Source of the DNA: Lumnitzera littorea
Taxonomy: Eukaryota > Streptophyta > Magnoliopsida > Myrtales > Combretaceae
Length of the DNA: 64,000 nt
Reading direction: 5' to 3'
Assembly: GCA_024138015.1 (NCBI GenBank)
Contig: JAMXBB010000003.1
Span: 74,606,365-74,670,364 of the forward strand
Shown: positions 46,070-56,210 of the stretch, piece by piece
How positions within the stretch are numbered: position 1 is the stretch's first letter
Layout of the letters: every line of letters begins with the position of its first letter
The notes under the pieces: generated by a model
Told to the model about the DNA's origin: nothing
Seen by the model: the letters and a program-made list of their open reading frames with translations, nothing else
The model's database searches: none
Position numbers and translations under genes: made by a program

Positions 46070-47365
46070 CTAAGAAGAGTGATCAGAATCCGTCTCCTCA
46101 ACCTCCTCATCAGATGATGCTTCAGCCATAGTAGCATCATCATCGTCATCACCCTCCTCAGCATCCTCATCATCCTCATCAGCCTCCTCATCGTCACCAC
46201 TCTCATCAGCCTCTTCTTCACTACTCTCATCCTCCTCTTCCTTTTCCTCACTCTCCTCTTCATTAGTAGCCGATGCTTTCATTTTAAGAAATTCTTCCAT
46301 TCTGTCCTGTCGGAGATGAAGTTTATCCATACTCTCGCGTATATAACGAACCTCAAACAGCAACAAATCAAATTTATCGTCTAAGCTGGCTGAAGACGTT
46401 GGACCCCGAGATGTACTGCTGCAAGAGTGTCGACCTTGACTTCTTGATGGTAGGAGGTTCATGAGGCGGAAGGAATTGAGGCGCATAGGAGTGACTTGGT
46501 TAATGAAAGTAAGTGAGGGCCAAGCAACAACCTTAGTTCTCATAGCCTGTACCAGTAATGTAATATAAGGGCCACAGCAAATATGCCCTTTCTTTCGAGT
46601 AGTGGTGGCTTGATGGCTGAAGAGGTCGGCAATTTCAACGGCTAGATTGATGGGGTGCTTATAGATGACACTGTAGAGATAGAGGCAATCCTTGTTAGAC
46701 ACCACCCCGGTGCTAAGGCCTCTACTAGTCAATGTATGGGAGAAAAGCCAGTGCAGAACCCGGTATTCAGGCCTAACTAATTGAGAGGCCTTACTCCTAG
46801 CTGGATCATAGGCATCGCCAACCATGATCTCATTCCAAAATGACCCTGCTATGACACCACGAGGAAAACGACATGAGAAACTTTAGAATTCTTCCGTCCG
46901 TGTATATTTGTCGGCATATAAACCAAGGTATCGGCCTAGTTGAGCGATGGACATGTGGAATGGATGGCCACTCAAAGTGAAGTGAAATTGGCGGTTTGGG
47001 CCCATGCGAGTAGCACTGTCTTTATCCAGCATATAAGTGCACAAAAATTCCAGGGTCAGCTCTTTATAAACTGGAGCTTCAAAGGATAAGAGGCGCTCCC
47101 AAACGGTACCATCTAAGAGTGCCTTCATCTCGGTGGTGAGCTCTAGTTGAGCGAGAACATCCCAATCCAACCGAAGGGTTTCGCTAAAGGGCTTAGACTG
47201 AAGCAATTGGTAGCGTTGTACTTGGTAGTCCTCCTTAAATTGGAGCATTGGGTGCTCCATAGGAGGAAGAGTCGCCAGTGGTTCAACAATTGCGTCGGAT
47301 TGTGACGAAGAGGATGCCACAAATTTGGATTTCCGGCAAACGAAAAGCTTAGATCGATTAGCCAT
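46070..47365 (-). pseudogene. Athila second ORF (env position), one internal stop
   Basis: 432 codons from ATG at 47365 (MANRSKLFVCRKSK) to 46070, interrupted by one in-frame TAA at 46883-46885. The middle part (QFHFTLSGHPFHMSIAQLGR, YLGLYADKYTRTEEF, GSFWNEIMVGDAYDPARS, HWLFSHTLTSR) matches the plant retrotransposon ORF domain found in Athila-type elements at this site. The last ~70 residues are almost only E, D and S. I see no signal peptide or membrane segment in this frame, so an envelope role is not supported. The frame remains open up to 47572, but the 47365 start is preferred because a splice-acceptor-like sequence lies just before it. Confidence 0.8.
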
Positions 47366-47373
47366 TGGAATAT

Positions 47374-47392
47374 CTGAAAAGAGACAACAAGC
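47374..47392 (-). promoter_or_regulatory. Splice-acceptor-like sequence before the second ORF
   Basis: On the minus strand TTGTTGTCTCTTTTCAG ends at 47374, nine bases before the ATG codon at 47365. A polypyrimidine stretch followed by CAG fits a plant 3' splice site and would allow expression from a spliced RNA. The donor was not identified. Confidence 0.45.
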
Positions 47393-48060
47393 CAAATCAA
47401 ACACGGACATCCATATCGCGCATAGTGTGAAGCAAACAGAAAAACAGGAATAACAATGGGTAAGATTGTGAAAGGAATGCTCATTGGGGCATTTCATCAA
47501 ACATATGGAGTGCAGCGAGAAAATGAGGTGGTGGAAAAGAAATGAGTGGCAAACACTTTCAACAAATTCCACTACACACTAATAACGAGGAAAAACAAGC
47601 GTCTATACATATAAGAGACGCGAAATGACCCAGAATAATGATCGCCCATTGCTAACCCTAACTAGCATGAATGGAGAATGACAAGCAAATTGACCAATAA
47701 AATTTTGAATTGACAAAGCGTAATGAAATCTAACTAGATGAGGAAGCATGATAACATATAAGATCAAGACACTCAAAGCAATGATGCATAGCATGGATGA
47801 ATAATCAAAAGAAAGCAGCAGGGCAAAAATAATATGCATAAAAGGAAGAACACACATAACCTAAGTGCTGCAGTGTAAGGAAGAGAAAGGAAAAGTAAGG
47901 AGAAAAACTTACTTGGATCAAAGTGCGGAATGTAGGAATTGTGGAGAGAAGAGGGAGAATGAGAGCAAATGTAAGAGAGAGAGGTGTGAATGTGAGAGTG
48001 TGAGAGGGTGTATAATTTAAATAAATCGGTCGTGTGTGAAAACCGTGTTATTTGGGTCGA

Positions 48061-48520
48061 CACGGGCTGGGACACGACCGTGTAACATTCTGTGTGTGTC
48101 GTGTGTTACATGGACGGACACGGGCTGGGACACGACCGTGTCCCTTGCCCGTATAACAATCTGTGCTCGTGTATGAAAACTGGATAGACACGGGTTGGGA
48201 CATAACTGTGTCCCACACCCGTGTAAATTTCTGTTTTCTGGTGGTGTTTAGACGCACACGGGCTGAGACACAACTGTGTCCCACGCCCGTGTAACATTCT
48301 GTTCAAGGGTGAAGATTTTTGGGTGCACAAGGGTTGGGGACACGACCGTGTCCCTCGCCCGTGTAACTTTCTGTGCCCACAGCGTAGAATCGTAGTCTGG
48401 GCGGACACGGGCTGGGACACGACCGTATCCCACGCCCGTGTAACTTTCTGTGAGTGGATAGTTTTGAACGTCTGGATGGACACGGGCTAGGACACGACCG
48501 TGTCCCTTGCCCGTGTAATA
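48061..48520 (-). repeat. Array of seven hairpin-forming repeats
   Basis: Units begin at 48061, 48119, 48189, 48257, 48326, 48406 and 48481, spaced 58-80 bp. The core is CACGGGCTGGGACACG then AC then CGTGTCCCACGCCCGTG, often followed by TAACTTTCTGT. Within a unit GGGACAC faces GTGTCCC and CACGGGC faces GCCCGTG, giving a stem of about 14 bp with a tiny loop. Unit 1 lacks its right half. The sequences between cores are unrelated. One diverged unit occurs in each Athila LTR (44486 and 55262). Confidence 0.9.
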
Positions 48521-48726
48521 ATTTTTTTTTTTTTGAATTAATTCTAAAGATAAAGGAACTTAAAAATAATAAAACTAAAGAAAAAAGGAAAAAAAAATAA
48601 AGCTAAGAGAGGAAGGAATTATGACGAAAAATTAAAAGAAAATATACAAAGCAAAGCAAAGTTAGATAAAACGGAGAATAAAATGAAGAAAACTTAAAGA
48701 ACTAAAGCATAAATAGAGTTAGACAT

Positions 48727-48775
48727 GGGTTGCCTCTCAAGAAGCGCTTTAGTTAACGTCGATAGCTCGACGGGA
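48727..48775 (-). other. Conserved Athila block after pol
   Basis: On the minus strand it contains AAAGCGCTTCTTGAGAGG followed by CAACCC. A nearly identical block (AAGCGCTTCTTGGGAGGCAA) occurs just after pol in many plant Athila elements. Its function is unknown; position and conservation suggest an RNA signal. Confidence 0.5.
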
Positions 48776-48784
48776 TACGTCTTC

Positions 48785-49972
48785 TCACGTTAGTTCTGTC
48801 GGATGGAGATAAAACTCCTCCCGGCCAACATGCTCCAAGTTTCCACTCAAGTATAATTTCAACCGTTGTCCGTTTACCTTAAATGTGCCCTTCTCCGGGT
48901 GTGTAACTTCAACAGTCCCATACGGGAAAACTTGTGTAATTGTAAATGGTCCAGACCACCTGGATTTTAACTTACCTGGGAATAAACGCAGACGAGAATT
49001 ATACAAAAGGACATGATCACCTTCTTTAAATTGTCGACCTTGTTTGATTCGCTGATCATGATACTTTTTGGCCCTTTCTTTGTATAATTTGGAGTTCTCA
49101 TATGCATTCGCTCGCTATTCCTCAAGCTCGTTCAATTAAAGTTTCCTGTGAGAACCTGCACGCTCAAAATCAACATTAGCACTCTTAATCGCCCAACAAG
49201 CCTTATGCTCTATCTTTACCGGCAAATGACAAGCTTTGCCATATACAAGTCGGTAGGGTGTGGTGTCGAGTGGTGTTTTGTAGGTGGTTCTATATGCCCA
49301 TAGAGCATCATCCAACTTTTCTAACCAATCTTTTCTATGATACTCTACGGTTTTTTCAAGAATTCGCTTAAGATCACGATTGGCAACTTCCACTTGGCCA
49401 CTACTTTGGGGGTGGTACGGGGTGGCTATCCTATGTGTAACGCAATAACGTTTCAATACTTGGTCAAGTTGAGCATTGCAAAAGTGTGTTCCCCTATCAC
49501 TTATAATTGTTTTAGGGGTGCCAAATCGAGAAAATAGGCCTTTCAAGAATTTTTTTACTACCTTAGCATCATTAGTAAGTAGGGCTTTAGCTTCCACCCA
49601 CTTAGAGACATAGTCAATGGCTACTACGATATATTTGTTTCCATTTGAGTTCGGAAAAGGACCCATGAAATCGATTCCCCACACATCAAATACCTCAACC
49701 TCGATGATGGGGTTTTGTGGCATTTCATCCCTACGGCATATATTTCTCACTCATTGGCAACGATCACAACTCTCAACATATCTCTGGGCATCTTTGAATA
49801 AGGTAGGCCAATAAAATCCTGCCTCTAGGACCTTATGAGCTGTCCTATTGGCACTATGATGCCCAACAGTGGGCCCCGAATGACAGTGGCTCAAAATTCG
49901 CCAACCTTCGAGGTGTGGTACATACCTTCGAATGACATGATCTTCACATACTTTAAACAGGTAAGGATCATC
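48785..49972 (-). pseudogene. Athila integrase
   Basis: The HHCC finger is visible at about 49750-49890 (HCHSGPTVGHHSANRTAHKV, CDRCQ). The core has WGIDFMGPFPNSNG (first D), TIISDRGTHFCNAQL (second D) and HPQSSGQVEVANRDLKRIL (E): a complete DD35E triad. The C-terminal part at 48785-49110 (GRQFKEGDHVLLYNSRLRLF, KLKSRWSGPFTI) is the usual gypsy end domain. Four stops lie in this part, at 49973 (boundary), 49751, 49136 and 49115. Confidence 0.9.
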
Positions 49973-51475
49973 CTAAAAATAATGTTTCACATCAGAAAAG
50001 AATTTCTTCTTTTGCTGGTGTTGAAGTCCCTTCGGTATGATCCTAGCAGCTAAAAAATTAGCAATATCTGCAAACCAAGGAATTTCCATATCACTTACTT
50101 GGGCGATGGCATAGAGTCGCTCCTCAGGGAATTCATCCTTGATCTCGTTCTCGTCGAGCAATTCTAAGTTTGGGTTCTCCAATCGGGATAGGTGATTTGC
50201 TGCTAAATTCTCAGCGCCTTTTTTATCTTTGATCTCCACATCAAACTCTTGCAGCAACAAGATCCACCTAATCAATCTTGGTTTTGCATCCGGCTTTGCT
50301 AACAAGTACCTAAGAGCAGAATGATCAGTATAAACAATTACCTTAGATAGAAGCAAATAAGAGCGAAATTTATCATAGGCAAAAACAACAGCTAGCAACT
50401 CTTTTTCTGTAGTAGTGTAGTTCTCCTGAGCATTCGTAAGAGTTTTGCTAGCATAGTGAATTGGTTGAAAGTGCTTGTCTCGCCTTTGCCCCAGCACTGC
50501 TCCGACTGCGTGATCACTTGCATCATACATAAGCTCAAAGGGGAGTGCCCAATCAGGTACTACCATGATTGGAGCATTGGTAAGTTTCTTTTTAAGGATA
50601 TTGAAAGCTTTCAAACACTCCTGAGAGAAAACATAAGGCACATCCTTCTCTAAAAGCTTAGTCAAAGGGCGGGCAATTTTCGAGAAATCCTTGATAAATC
50701 GCCTGTAAAAACCTGCGTGTCCTAAGAAACTTCTTATGGCCTTAACCGAAGTTGGAGATGGGAGTCTTGCAATCGCATCCACTTTGGCAGTATCCACCTC
50801 AATTCCTCGATAAGAGATCTTATGGCCCAACACAATACCTTCTTGTACCATGAAGTGGCACTTTTCCCAATTGAGGACAAGGTTGGTCTCTTCACACCTA
50901 GTAAGTACCCTGTCCAAATTATTCAAACAAAGGTCAAATGAGTTGCCAAAAACTGAAAGATCATCCATAAATACCTCCATTATGTCCTCTATCAAATCAT
51001 CAAAAATAGCCAACATGCATCGCTGGAATGTGGCCGACGCATTGCAAAGACCAAAAGGCATTCTGTGATAAGCAAAGGTGCCATAAGGACAAGTGAAAGT
51101 GGTCTTTTCTTGATCTTCCGGTGCAATAGGTATCTGAAAATAACCAGATAAGCCATCTAGAAAACAATAAAACATATGTCCAACTAATCGTTCTATCATT
51201 TGATCAATAAAAGGTAAGGGAAAATGGTCTTTACGTATAGCATCGTTTAACTTTCGATAATCGATACATACATGCCAACCTGTTACCATTCTCATTGGGA
51301 TCAATTCATTTTTTTCATTAGGGACTACTGTCATCCCACTTTTTTTTGGAACTACTTGCACTAGACTCACCCATGAACTATCAGAGATAGGATATATCAT
51401 ACCTGCATCAAGGAGTTTGATAACTTCCTTTTTGACTACCTCTTTCTTGTTTGGATTCAAATGTCTCTGGGGCTA
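49973..51475 (-). pseudogene. Athila reverse transcriptase and RNase H
   Basis: RT blocks in order: VVKKEVIKLLDAGMIYPIS, WHVCIDYRKLN, HFPLPFIDQMIERL, YFQIPIAPEDQEKTTFTCPY, AYHRMPFGLCNASATFQRCM and the catalytic FMDDLSVFG (near 50961-50972), with both aspartates intact. The thumb has FLGHAGFYRRFIKDFSKIA. RNase H shows LMYDASDHAVGAVLGQ, HYASKTL and VYTDHSALRYL. Insertions such as KNELIPMRMVTGWH are normal for Athila. Near the C-terminus lies the linker to integrase. Active-site residues look functional; only the stops disable it. Confidence 0.93.
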
Positions 51476-51607
51476 CACAACTAGCTTATAGTTTTCTTCC
51501 ATTAAAATCTTATGAGTACAAAAGGAGGGATTGATACCTCGAATATCGGATATTTTCCAAGCAATGGCCCTCTTATGCTCCTTGAGTACTTTCAGCAACC
51601 TTTCTTT

Positions 51608-52714
51608 CTATTCTTTTTCCAAATTGGATGCTATAATTACCGGTAATTTGGAGTCCTTCTCTAAGAAGGCATATTCCAAATAGTCAGGTAATTGTTTTAG
51701 CTCCAATACTGGTAGCTCCTCAATCGAAGGTTTTAACTGTGCTTCCTTCCTCTTTTCAATCTCTTCAAACCCTGTCTCAATAGAGATAGGTTTATTTGCC
51801 TCTAGTTGGGCTGTCACCTCAGATTTGACAAGATCCTCTGAAGCTGTCTCCATACCTAATTGCAAGCAACTCTCCAACGGATCTTTAAGAAGCACTTCCT
51901 GCATATAACTTGAAACAAAAGTGTCAGTAACATCTAGCAGGTAGCAAGTATCATCCTGATCGACAGATTTTTTCATAGCCTCTGAAATTTTAAACATGAT
52001 CTCTTCATCTCCTACTCGAAGAATGAGCTTTCCATCACTAACATCAATGATAGCCCTGGCGGTAGCTAAGAATGGTCTTCTTAGGATAAGGGGTAACTCA
52101 AAATCATCATCCATGTCTAGTATCACAAAATCAACTGGAAAAATGAATTTACCCACTCGGACTAATACATCCTCAAATATGCCTCTAGGATACGTTACAG
52201 ATCTATCAGCTAATTGCAAACTCATGCGTATGGGCTTAGGTTCCCCTAATCCTAGTTTCTTGAAAAATTTGTAAGGCATTAAATTGATGCTAGCACCGAA
52301 ATCAGCTAAAGTTTTGTCAATTAACAGATCACCAATATGATAAGGAATGGTAAAACTTCCTGGGTCTTTTAGCTTTTTGGGCAACTTGTTTTGCACAATC
52401 GCTGAACACTTTTCATCCAAGATGACTGTAGAAAGCTCCTCAAGCTTCCTCTTATTGGATAGCAAATCTTTCAAGAACTTAGCGTACTTCGGTATCTGTG
52501 ACAAGGCATCAACAAGAGGTAAGTTAATATGCAGTTGTTTAAAGAGGTCAAGGAACTTACTGAATTGTTGGTCATTGCAATCTTTCTTGAGTCTTTGGGG
52601 ATATGGGATTGGTGGTTGATATTCTTTCACCTTTGATGACTCTACATCTTCTGTTGTTTTCGTCCCCTCCTTGCTCTTGCTAATCTCTTCGCTAACCTTC
52701 CTCTCAGCATGCAA
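51608..52714 (-). pseudogene. Athila gag-pol linker and aspartic protease
   Basis: This 368-aa segment of the polyprotein begins after a charged linker (YQPPIPYPQRLKK is the standard Athila entry). The protease has LADFGASINLMPYKFFKKLG, with the catalytic D-x-G-A, then VDFVILDMDDD and LPLILRRPFLATARAIID (LLGRPFL-type motif). Its C-terminal part is a variable linker to reverse transcriptase. The start given is only the first Met after the stop upstream; the natural protein is released from the polyprotein. Confidence 0.85.
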
Positions 52715-53008
52715 CTCCTTCCCATTCCGAAGTGTTACTACCTTAACATGTTCCTTTGGATTGGGTTCTGTATTTCCAGGTAGTGATCCTTGCGGTCTTT
52801 CAGAGATTAGCTTCGCAAGTTGACCAATTTGGTTCTCGAGATTGCGATTTAAAGCCTCTTGATTTCTCAGCGAGGATTTAATGTTGGATAAGCGAGCCTC
52901 ATTGCCTTGAATGTATTTTGTGAGAAGTTCTTCTACACTAGGCTTCTTTTCTTGAGGGAGAGGAGGTGGGAATGGTCGTTGAAACCCAGGTGGGCCAAAG
53001 TTAGTCTT

Positions 53009-54163
53009 CTACTGGCCTTGGTTTTGGTTTTGGTTTTGGTTTCCCCAAGAGAAATTGGGGTGATTCCTCCATCCTGGATTGTAAGTGTTGCTGTAGGGGT
53101 TATTTTGTTGCTTAGGTGGATTTCCTAGATAATCCACCTGTTCCAGTTGTTCTTGTGCTCCATACCCCTGCATACCAAAATCACTTACATCCGATTGCAC
53201 TTGTTGAGGGCCAATTGAGAGTGCATCAATCTTTTTACTCAACAAGTCCACCTTGGCTGCCAGAGCAGTGGTCAAGTCCACATCATAAATTCCTATGGCC
53301 TTTTGCTTGGCTCTAGTACTTTCCCACTGATAGTTGTTCATCGCTATTCCTTCAATTAAATTTTGGGCTTGCTCAGGTGTCTTAGTATTCAAAGTACCTC
53401 CTACGGATGCATCAATCATCTGTCTAGTGGATAGATTGAGACCATTATAGAAGGTCTGAATCTGCATCCATAGTGGGAGGCCATAATGTGGGCACCTCCT
53501 AAGCAAGTCCTTGAACCGCTCCCAAGTGTCATATAGCGTCTCCGCTTCCAATTGAGCAAAACACGAAATATCATTCCGAAGTTTCGCGGTCTTTACAAGT
53601 GGGAAATATTTCCTTAAAAATTTCTCTACCAATTCATTCCAAGTTGTGATTGAATTTTTTGGTAGGGAGTTCAACCATTGTTTTGCTCTTCCCCTCAAGG
53701 AGAAGGGAAATAGCCGCAGTCGAATGGCATCATCCGTGGCTCCATTGATTTTAAACGTATCACAAATCTCTAGAAAACTAGAGATGTAGGCATTAGGATC
53801 TTTGTCTTGGAGACCGTCAAACTGAACATATTGTTGCACTATTTGTATGATGTTAGGTGCAATTTGGAAGTTATTAGCCACGACGGTTGGCCTTGCAATA
53901 CTGGAGTCAGCTCCAATAAGTGTAGGCCTTGAATAATCGGACATGGTCCGATTTGATTCATTCCCGTTGTTAGCCATGTGTGGTGGATCTTCTTGCTCGA
54001 TGAATTGAGTGTTGGCCTCTTGACCTTCTTCCTTGATTTCAACGATTGACTCGTTGTCTATGGTCGCCATAATTTGTCTAGGTCGCAATCTCAAATTTTG
54101 AAGGGCAGTTCTCTCAATTTCAGGATCGAGTTCTACCAAATCTTTCGGATTACTGCGGGTCAT
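53009..54163 (-). CDS. gag: Athila Gag (open frame, 384 aa)
   Basis: MTRSNPKDLVELDPEIER is a normal Athila Gag start. Residues 120-260 form the retrotransposon gag domain (DPNAYISSFLEICDTFKING, LFPFSLRGRAKQWLNSLP, LVEKFLRKYFPLVKTAKLRN). A Gln/Asn-rich tail (NQNQNQNQGQ) leads to the TAG at 53009. It forms the particle shell. The start is 155 bases downstream of the LTR, with no earlier in-frame ATG seen. Confidence 0.9.
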   Translation of the reverse strand: MTRSNPKDLVELDPEIERTALQNLRLRPRQIMATIDNESIVEIKEEGQEANTQFIEQEDPPHMANNGNESNRTMSDYSRPTLIGADSSIARPTVVANNFQIAPNIIQIVQQYVQFDGLQDKDPNAYISSFLEICDTFKINGATDDAIRLRLFPFSLRGRAKQWLNSLPKNSITTWNELVEKFLRKYFPLVKTAKLRNDISCFAQLEAETLYDTWERFKDLLRRCPHYGLPLWMQIQTFYNGLNLSTRQMIDASVGGTLNTKTPEQAQNLIEGIAMNNYQWESTRAKQKAIGIYDVDLTTALAAKVDLLSKKIDALSIGPQQVQSDVSDFGMQGYGAQEQLEQVDYLGNPPKQQNNPYSNTYNPGWRNHPNFSWGNQNQNQNQGQ

Positions 54164-54289
54164 GCACTACAAAGGCAAGAAATATAAAATCAATTGCAGC
54201 TCTAGATAATAAAAATAAACAATGAAAAAAAAAGAAAATAAAGAAAAAAAATGGTTAAAGTAATAAAGCAACTAGCGTTCTTAATATCA

Positions 54290-54317
54290 AAAATCCCCGG
54301 CAACGGCGCCAAAAACT
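54290..54317 (-). other. Athila primer-binding-site region
   Basis: On the minus strand, right after the 5' LTR, comes TTTTTGGCGCCGTTGCCGGG. TGGCGCCGTTGCCGGGGA is the hallmark post-LTR block of Athila elements, at which an aspartate tRNA is generally proposed to prime. Confidence 0.85.
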
Positions 54318-55539
54318 TGATACGAGGCAAGCGCACCTATCAATTTTAATATAGTGGATGTGAGTCCAAGTCGATCCCTCAGAGATTTTGAGTACTAATA
54401 TTAACTTTAGCTTTATTATCTAACCGGAAAATTGTGATGAGTTGAATGAATTAAAAATACTGAAATTAACAACTAAACTACTTAGGAGACTTAATTACGT
54501 AAATTAGAAAGCAATAAACTACGAACGACTTCAAGTATGCAATAATGTATTTAGGAATTATTTCCCCTAGTGTTTAACATGTAACCTTTTAAAATATATT
54601 CAATTTAGTTTCTATAATTCTTGACCGGAGGGATTCACAATTAAAGCTAATATCTTTCTCAAGCATATTAACCCTAATTCTAAATTATTTACCGGAATCT
54701 CTTCACTTAGTAATATAACTTAGAATCGCATTAATGTATAATGAGTTCCCATACAAATAATCAACTTTCCGGAAGAAACATGTATCTTATCTCTAAGAAT
54801 ACATGTAATTCTCTCCAATTATGCTAAGATCTAATTACACATGCAATTTCTCAATCAACATGCATAATATCATATATTGACACTCTAGAATTATCAATCC
54901 ACAACTAAACGACATAATTGAATCAAGAAAAGATAGAAATTTTATTGAAATTATAATTTAATCCAAGGGTTACATTAAACCCTAGGTTCCATAATCTTAA
55001 ATACTTGAATTCTAAGTTATCATAACGAATCTAAAAACGAGTTTCATCAAAAACGTAAAATAAAGCATAAAAACCCCTCTTGATTTGATGAACAATATCT
55101 CTAATCTTGAAATCGATGTTGTTCTTGCTTCTTCATTGATGTTCTCCTCAAGTCTCCTCTCGTCTCTTGTGTCTCTCCGTTTCTGTAATGTCTCTCTCTC
55201 TTTTGAACCCTAAGATATCCTTTTATATATATATTACATGGATTTTATTTTCATCACCAGATACGGCCTGGGACATAGCCGTGTCCCCAGGTCGTGTAAC
55301 TTTTTGCACTAAGGTAAAATTTTCTGCATAACTTCAAAACTTCATAACTTCTTCGTTTGAACTCGGAATTGAGTGAAACTTGATTCCTTTTCTTCGTTTT
55401 CGAGCCTAGAACGCGTTTAAACCCTGAAATCAACATTTTACTCAATTAAGTATCATTTTCTTTAAAAAATAAAAATAAAAAATGTGAGGGAAATACCATA
55501 AAATCACCATATGAAATATGTTTAAAATTAGAGTTATCA
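54318..55539 (-). mobile_element. Athila 5' LTR
   Basis: 1222 bp, near-identical to 43542-44760. By eye about 26 substitutions, mostly transitions, plus an A-rich indel spot near 55465-55480. It contains one hairpin unit (55262-55299). For the minus-strand element this is the 5' LTR. Confidence 0.95.
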
Positions 55540-55544
55540 TGGAC
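55540..55544 (+). repeat. Target-site duplication of the Athila element (right)
   Basis: TGGAC, identical to 43537-43541. Confidence 0.95.
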
Positions 55545-56210
55545 ATTTGGGGTCCTTTTGCTGTTTTGACAATTAAAGGCTACAAGTTTTTTCTTACTAT
55601 AGTGGATGATTTTACTCCAATGACTTAGGTGTATTTGATGAAACTTAAGAATGAAGTGTCTATAATTGTTCAAAGTTTTTGTCAATTGGTGGCTAAGCAA
55701 TTTGATTCACATATTAAGATCATACATAGTGATAATGATAAGGAATTTGTTATGTCTCAGTTTTATGCTGATCATGGGATTATTCATCAAACATCTTGTA
55801 TGGAGACACCACAACAAAATGGTGTTGTTGAGTGAAAGCATTAACATTTAGTTTCTATGGCTTGAGCATTGTTGTTATAAGCCTCTTTGCCTTTATGTTT
55901 TTGGGGGCATGTTATATTAACAGCAATTCATCTAATCAATAGACTTCCTACTAATATTTTACAAGGAAGAACTCCTTTTTAGTTGTTGTTTAAGTATGTA
56001 CCATCTTATTCTCATTTAAGGGTGTTTAGTTCTTTATGTTTTATATCTACTCTAGCTCGAGATAGGTCCAAATTTGAATCTCAAGCCCATCTATCTATAT
56101 TTGTTGGCTATCTTCTAAATGTGAAAGGATATAAGGAGTATGATCTGATAGAAAAACAATTTCTTATTTCTAGAGATGTTAAGTTCTTGGAACAAATTTT
56201 TCCTTTTTGA
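55545..56210 (+). pseudogene. Copia integrase, core and C-terminal part
   Basis: This resumes the protein cut at 43541: IWGPFAVLTIKG, then FFLTIVDDFTPMT, IKIIHSDNDKEFV (second catalytic D) and QTSCMETPQQNGVVE (catalytic E). The C-terminal section has LINRLPTNILQGRTPF and YSHLRVFSSLCF, ending with FVGYLLNVKGYK and SRDVKFLE. Several stops interrupt, but the triad residues persist. Confidence 0.88.

Larger units (their letters stand above)
47573..48784 (-). other. Athila region between pol and second ORF
   Basis: No coding domain. It holds (in minus-strand order) the conserved block at 48727-48775, a purine/poly-A-rich stretch on the plus strand (48530-48700), the hairpin array (48061-48520), and about 480 bp of leader before the second ORF. 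Confidence 0.6.
48785..54163 (-). pseudogene. Athila gag-pol polyprotein, seven in-frame stops
   Basis: From ATG at 54163 to the stop at 48785-48787 the same frame encodes gag, protease, reverse transcriptase, RNase H and integrase: 1793 codons and no frameshift. Internal stops are at 53009-53011 (TAG), 51608-51610 (TAG), 51473-51475 (TAG), 49973-49975 (TAG), 49751-49753 (TGA), 49136-49138 (TAA) and 49115-49117 (TAG). Stop positions that can be compared with family consensus fit single C-to-T changes on either strand. Catalytic residues of all enzymes remain. Confidence 0.9.
43542..55539 (-). mobile_element. Nearly complete Athila-type gypsy element
   Basis: 12.0 kb, flanked by a TGGAC duplication, with two LTRs of about 1.22 kb. 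On the minus strand it carries a primer-binding site, gag-protease-RT-RNase H-integrase in one frame, a hairpin-repeat array, a second ORF, a repeat-containing 3' UTR and a polypurine tract. The protein sequence and the TTTGGCGCCGTTGCCGGGGA block place it in the Athila lineage. Counting by eye, the LTRs differ at roughly 26 substitutions plus one short indel-rich spot, i.e. about 2%, so insertion was fairly recent. Seven stops in gag-pol and one in the second ORF make it non-autonomous now. Confidence 0.95.

Noticed and set aside
46027..46263. Arginine- and methionine-rich minus-strand frame
   Set aside because: Alternative-frame shadow of the acidic tail of the second Athila ORF.
48048..48483. 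Several overlapping open frames on the minus strand
   Set aside because: They are translations of the hairpin repeats in different frames, with no recognisable domain.
48061..48520. CRISPR-like regular repeat array
   Set aside because: Repeats are palindromic and variable with spacing of 58-80 bp, lie inside a plant retrotransposon, share their unit with its LTRs, and have no cas genes nearby.
49337..53316. Several plus-strand frames of 65-92 aa
   Set aside because: All lie opposite the Athila gag-pol frame and match no family.
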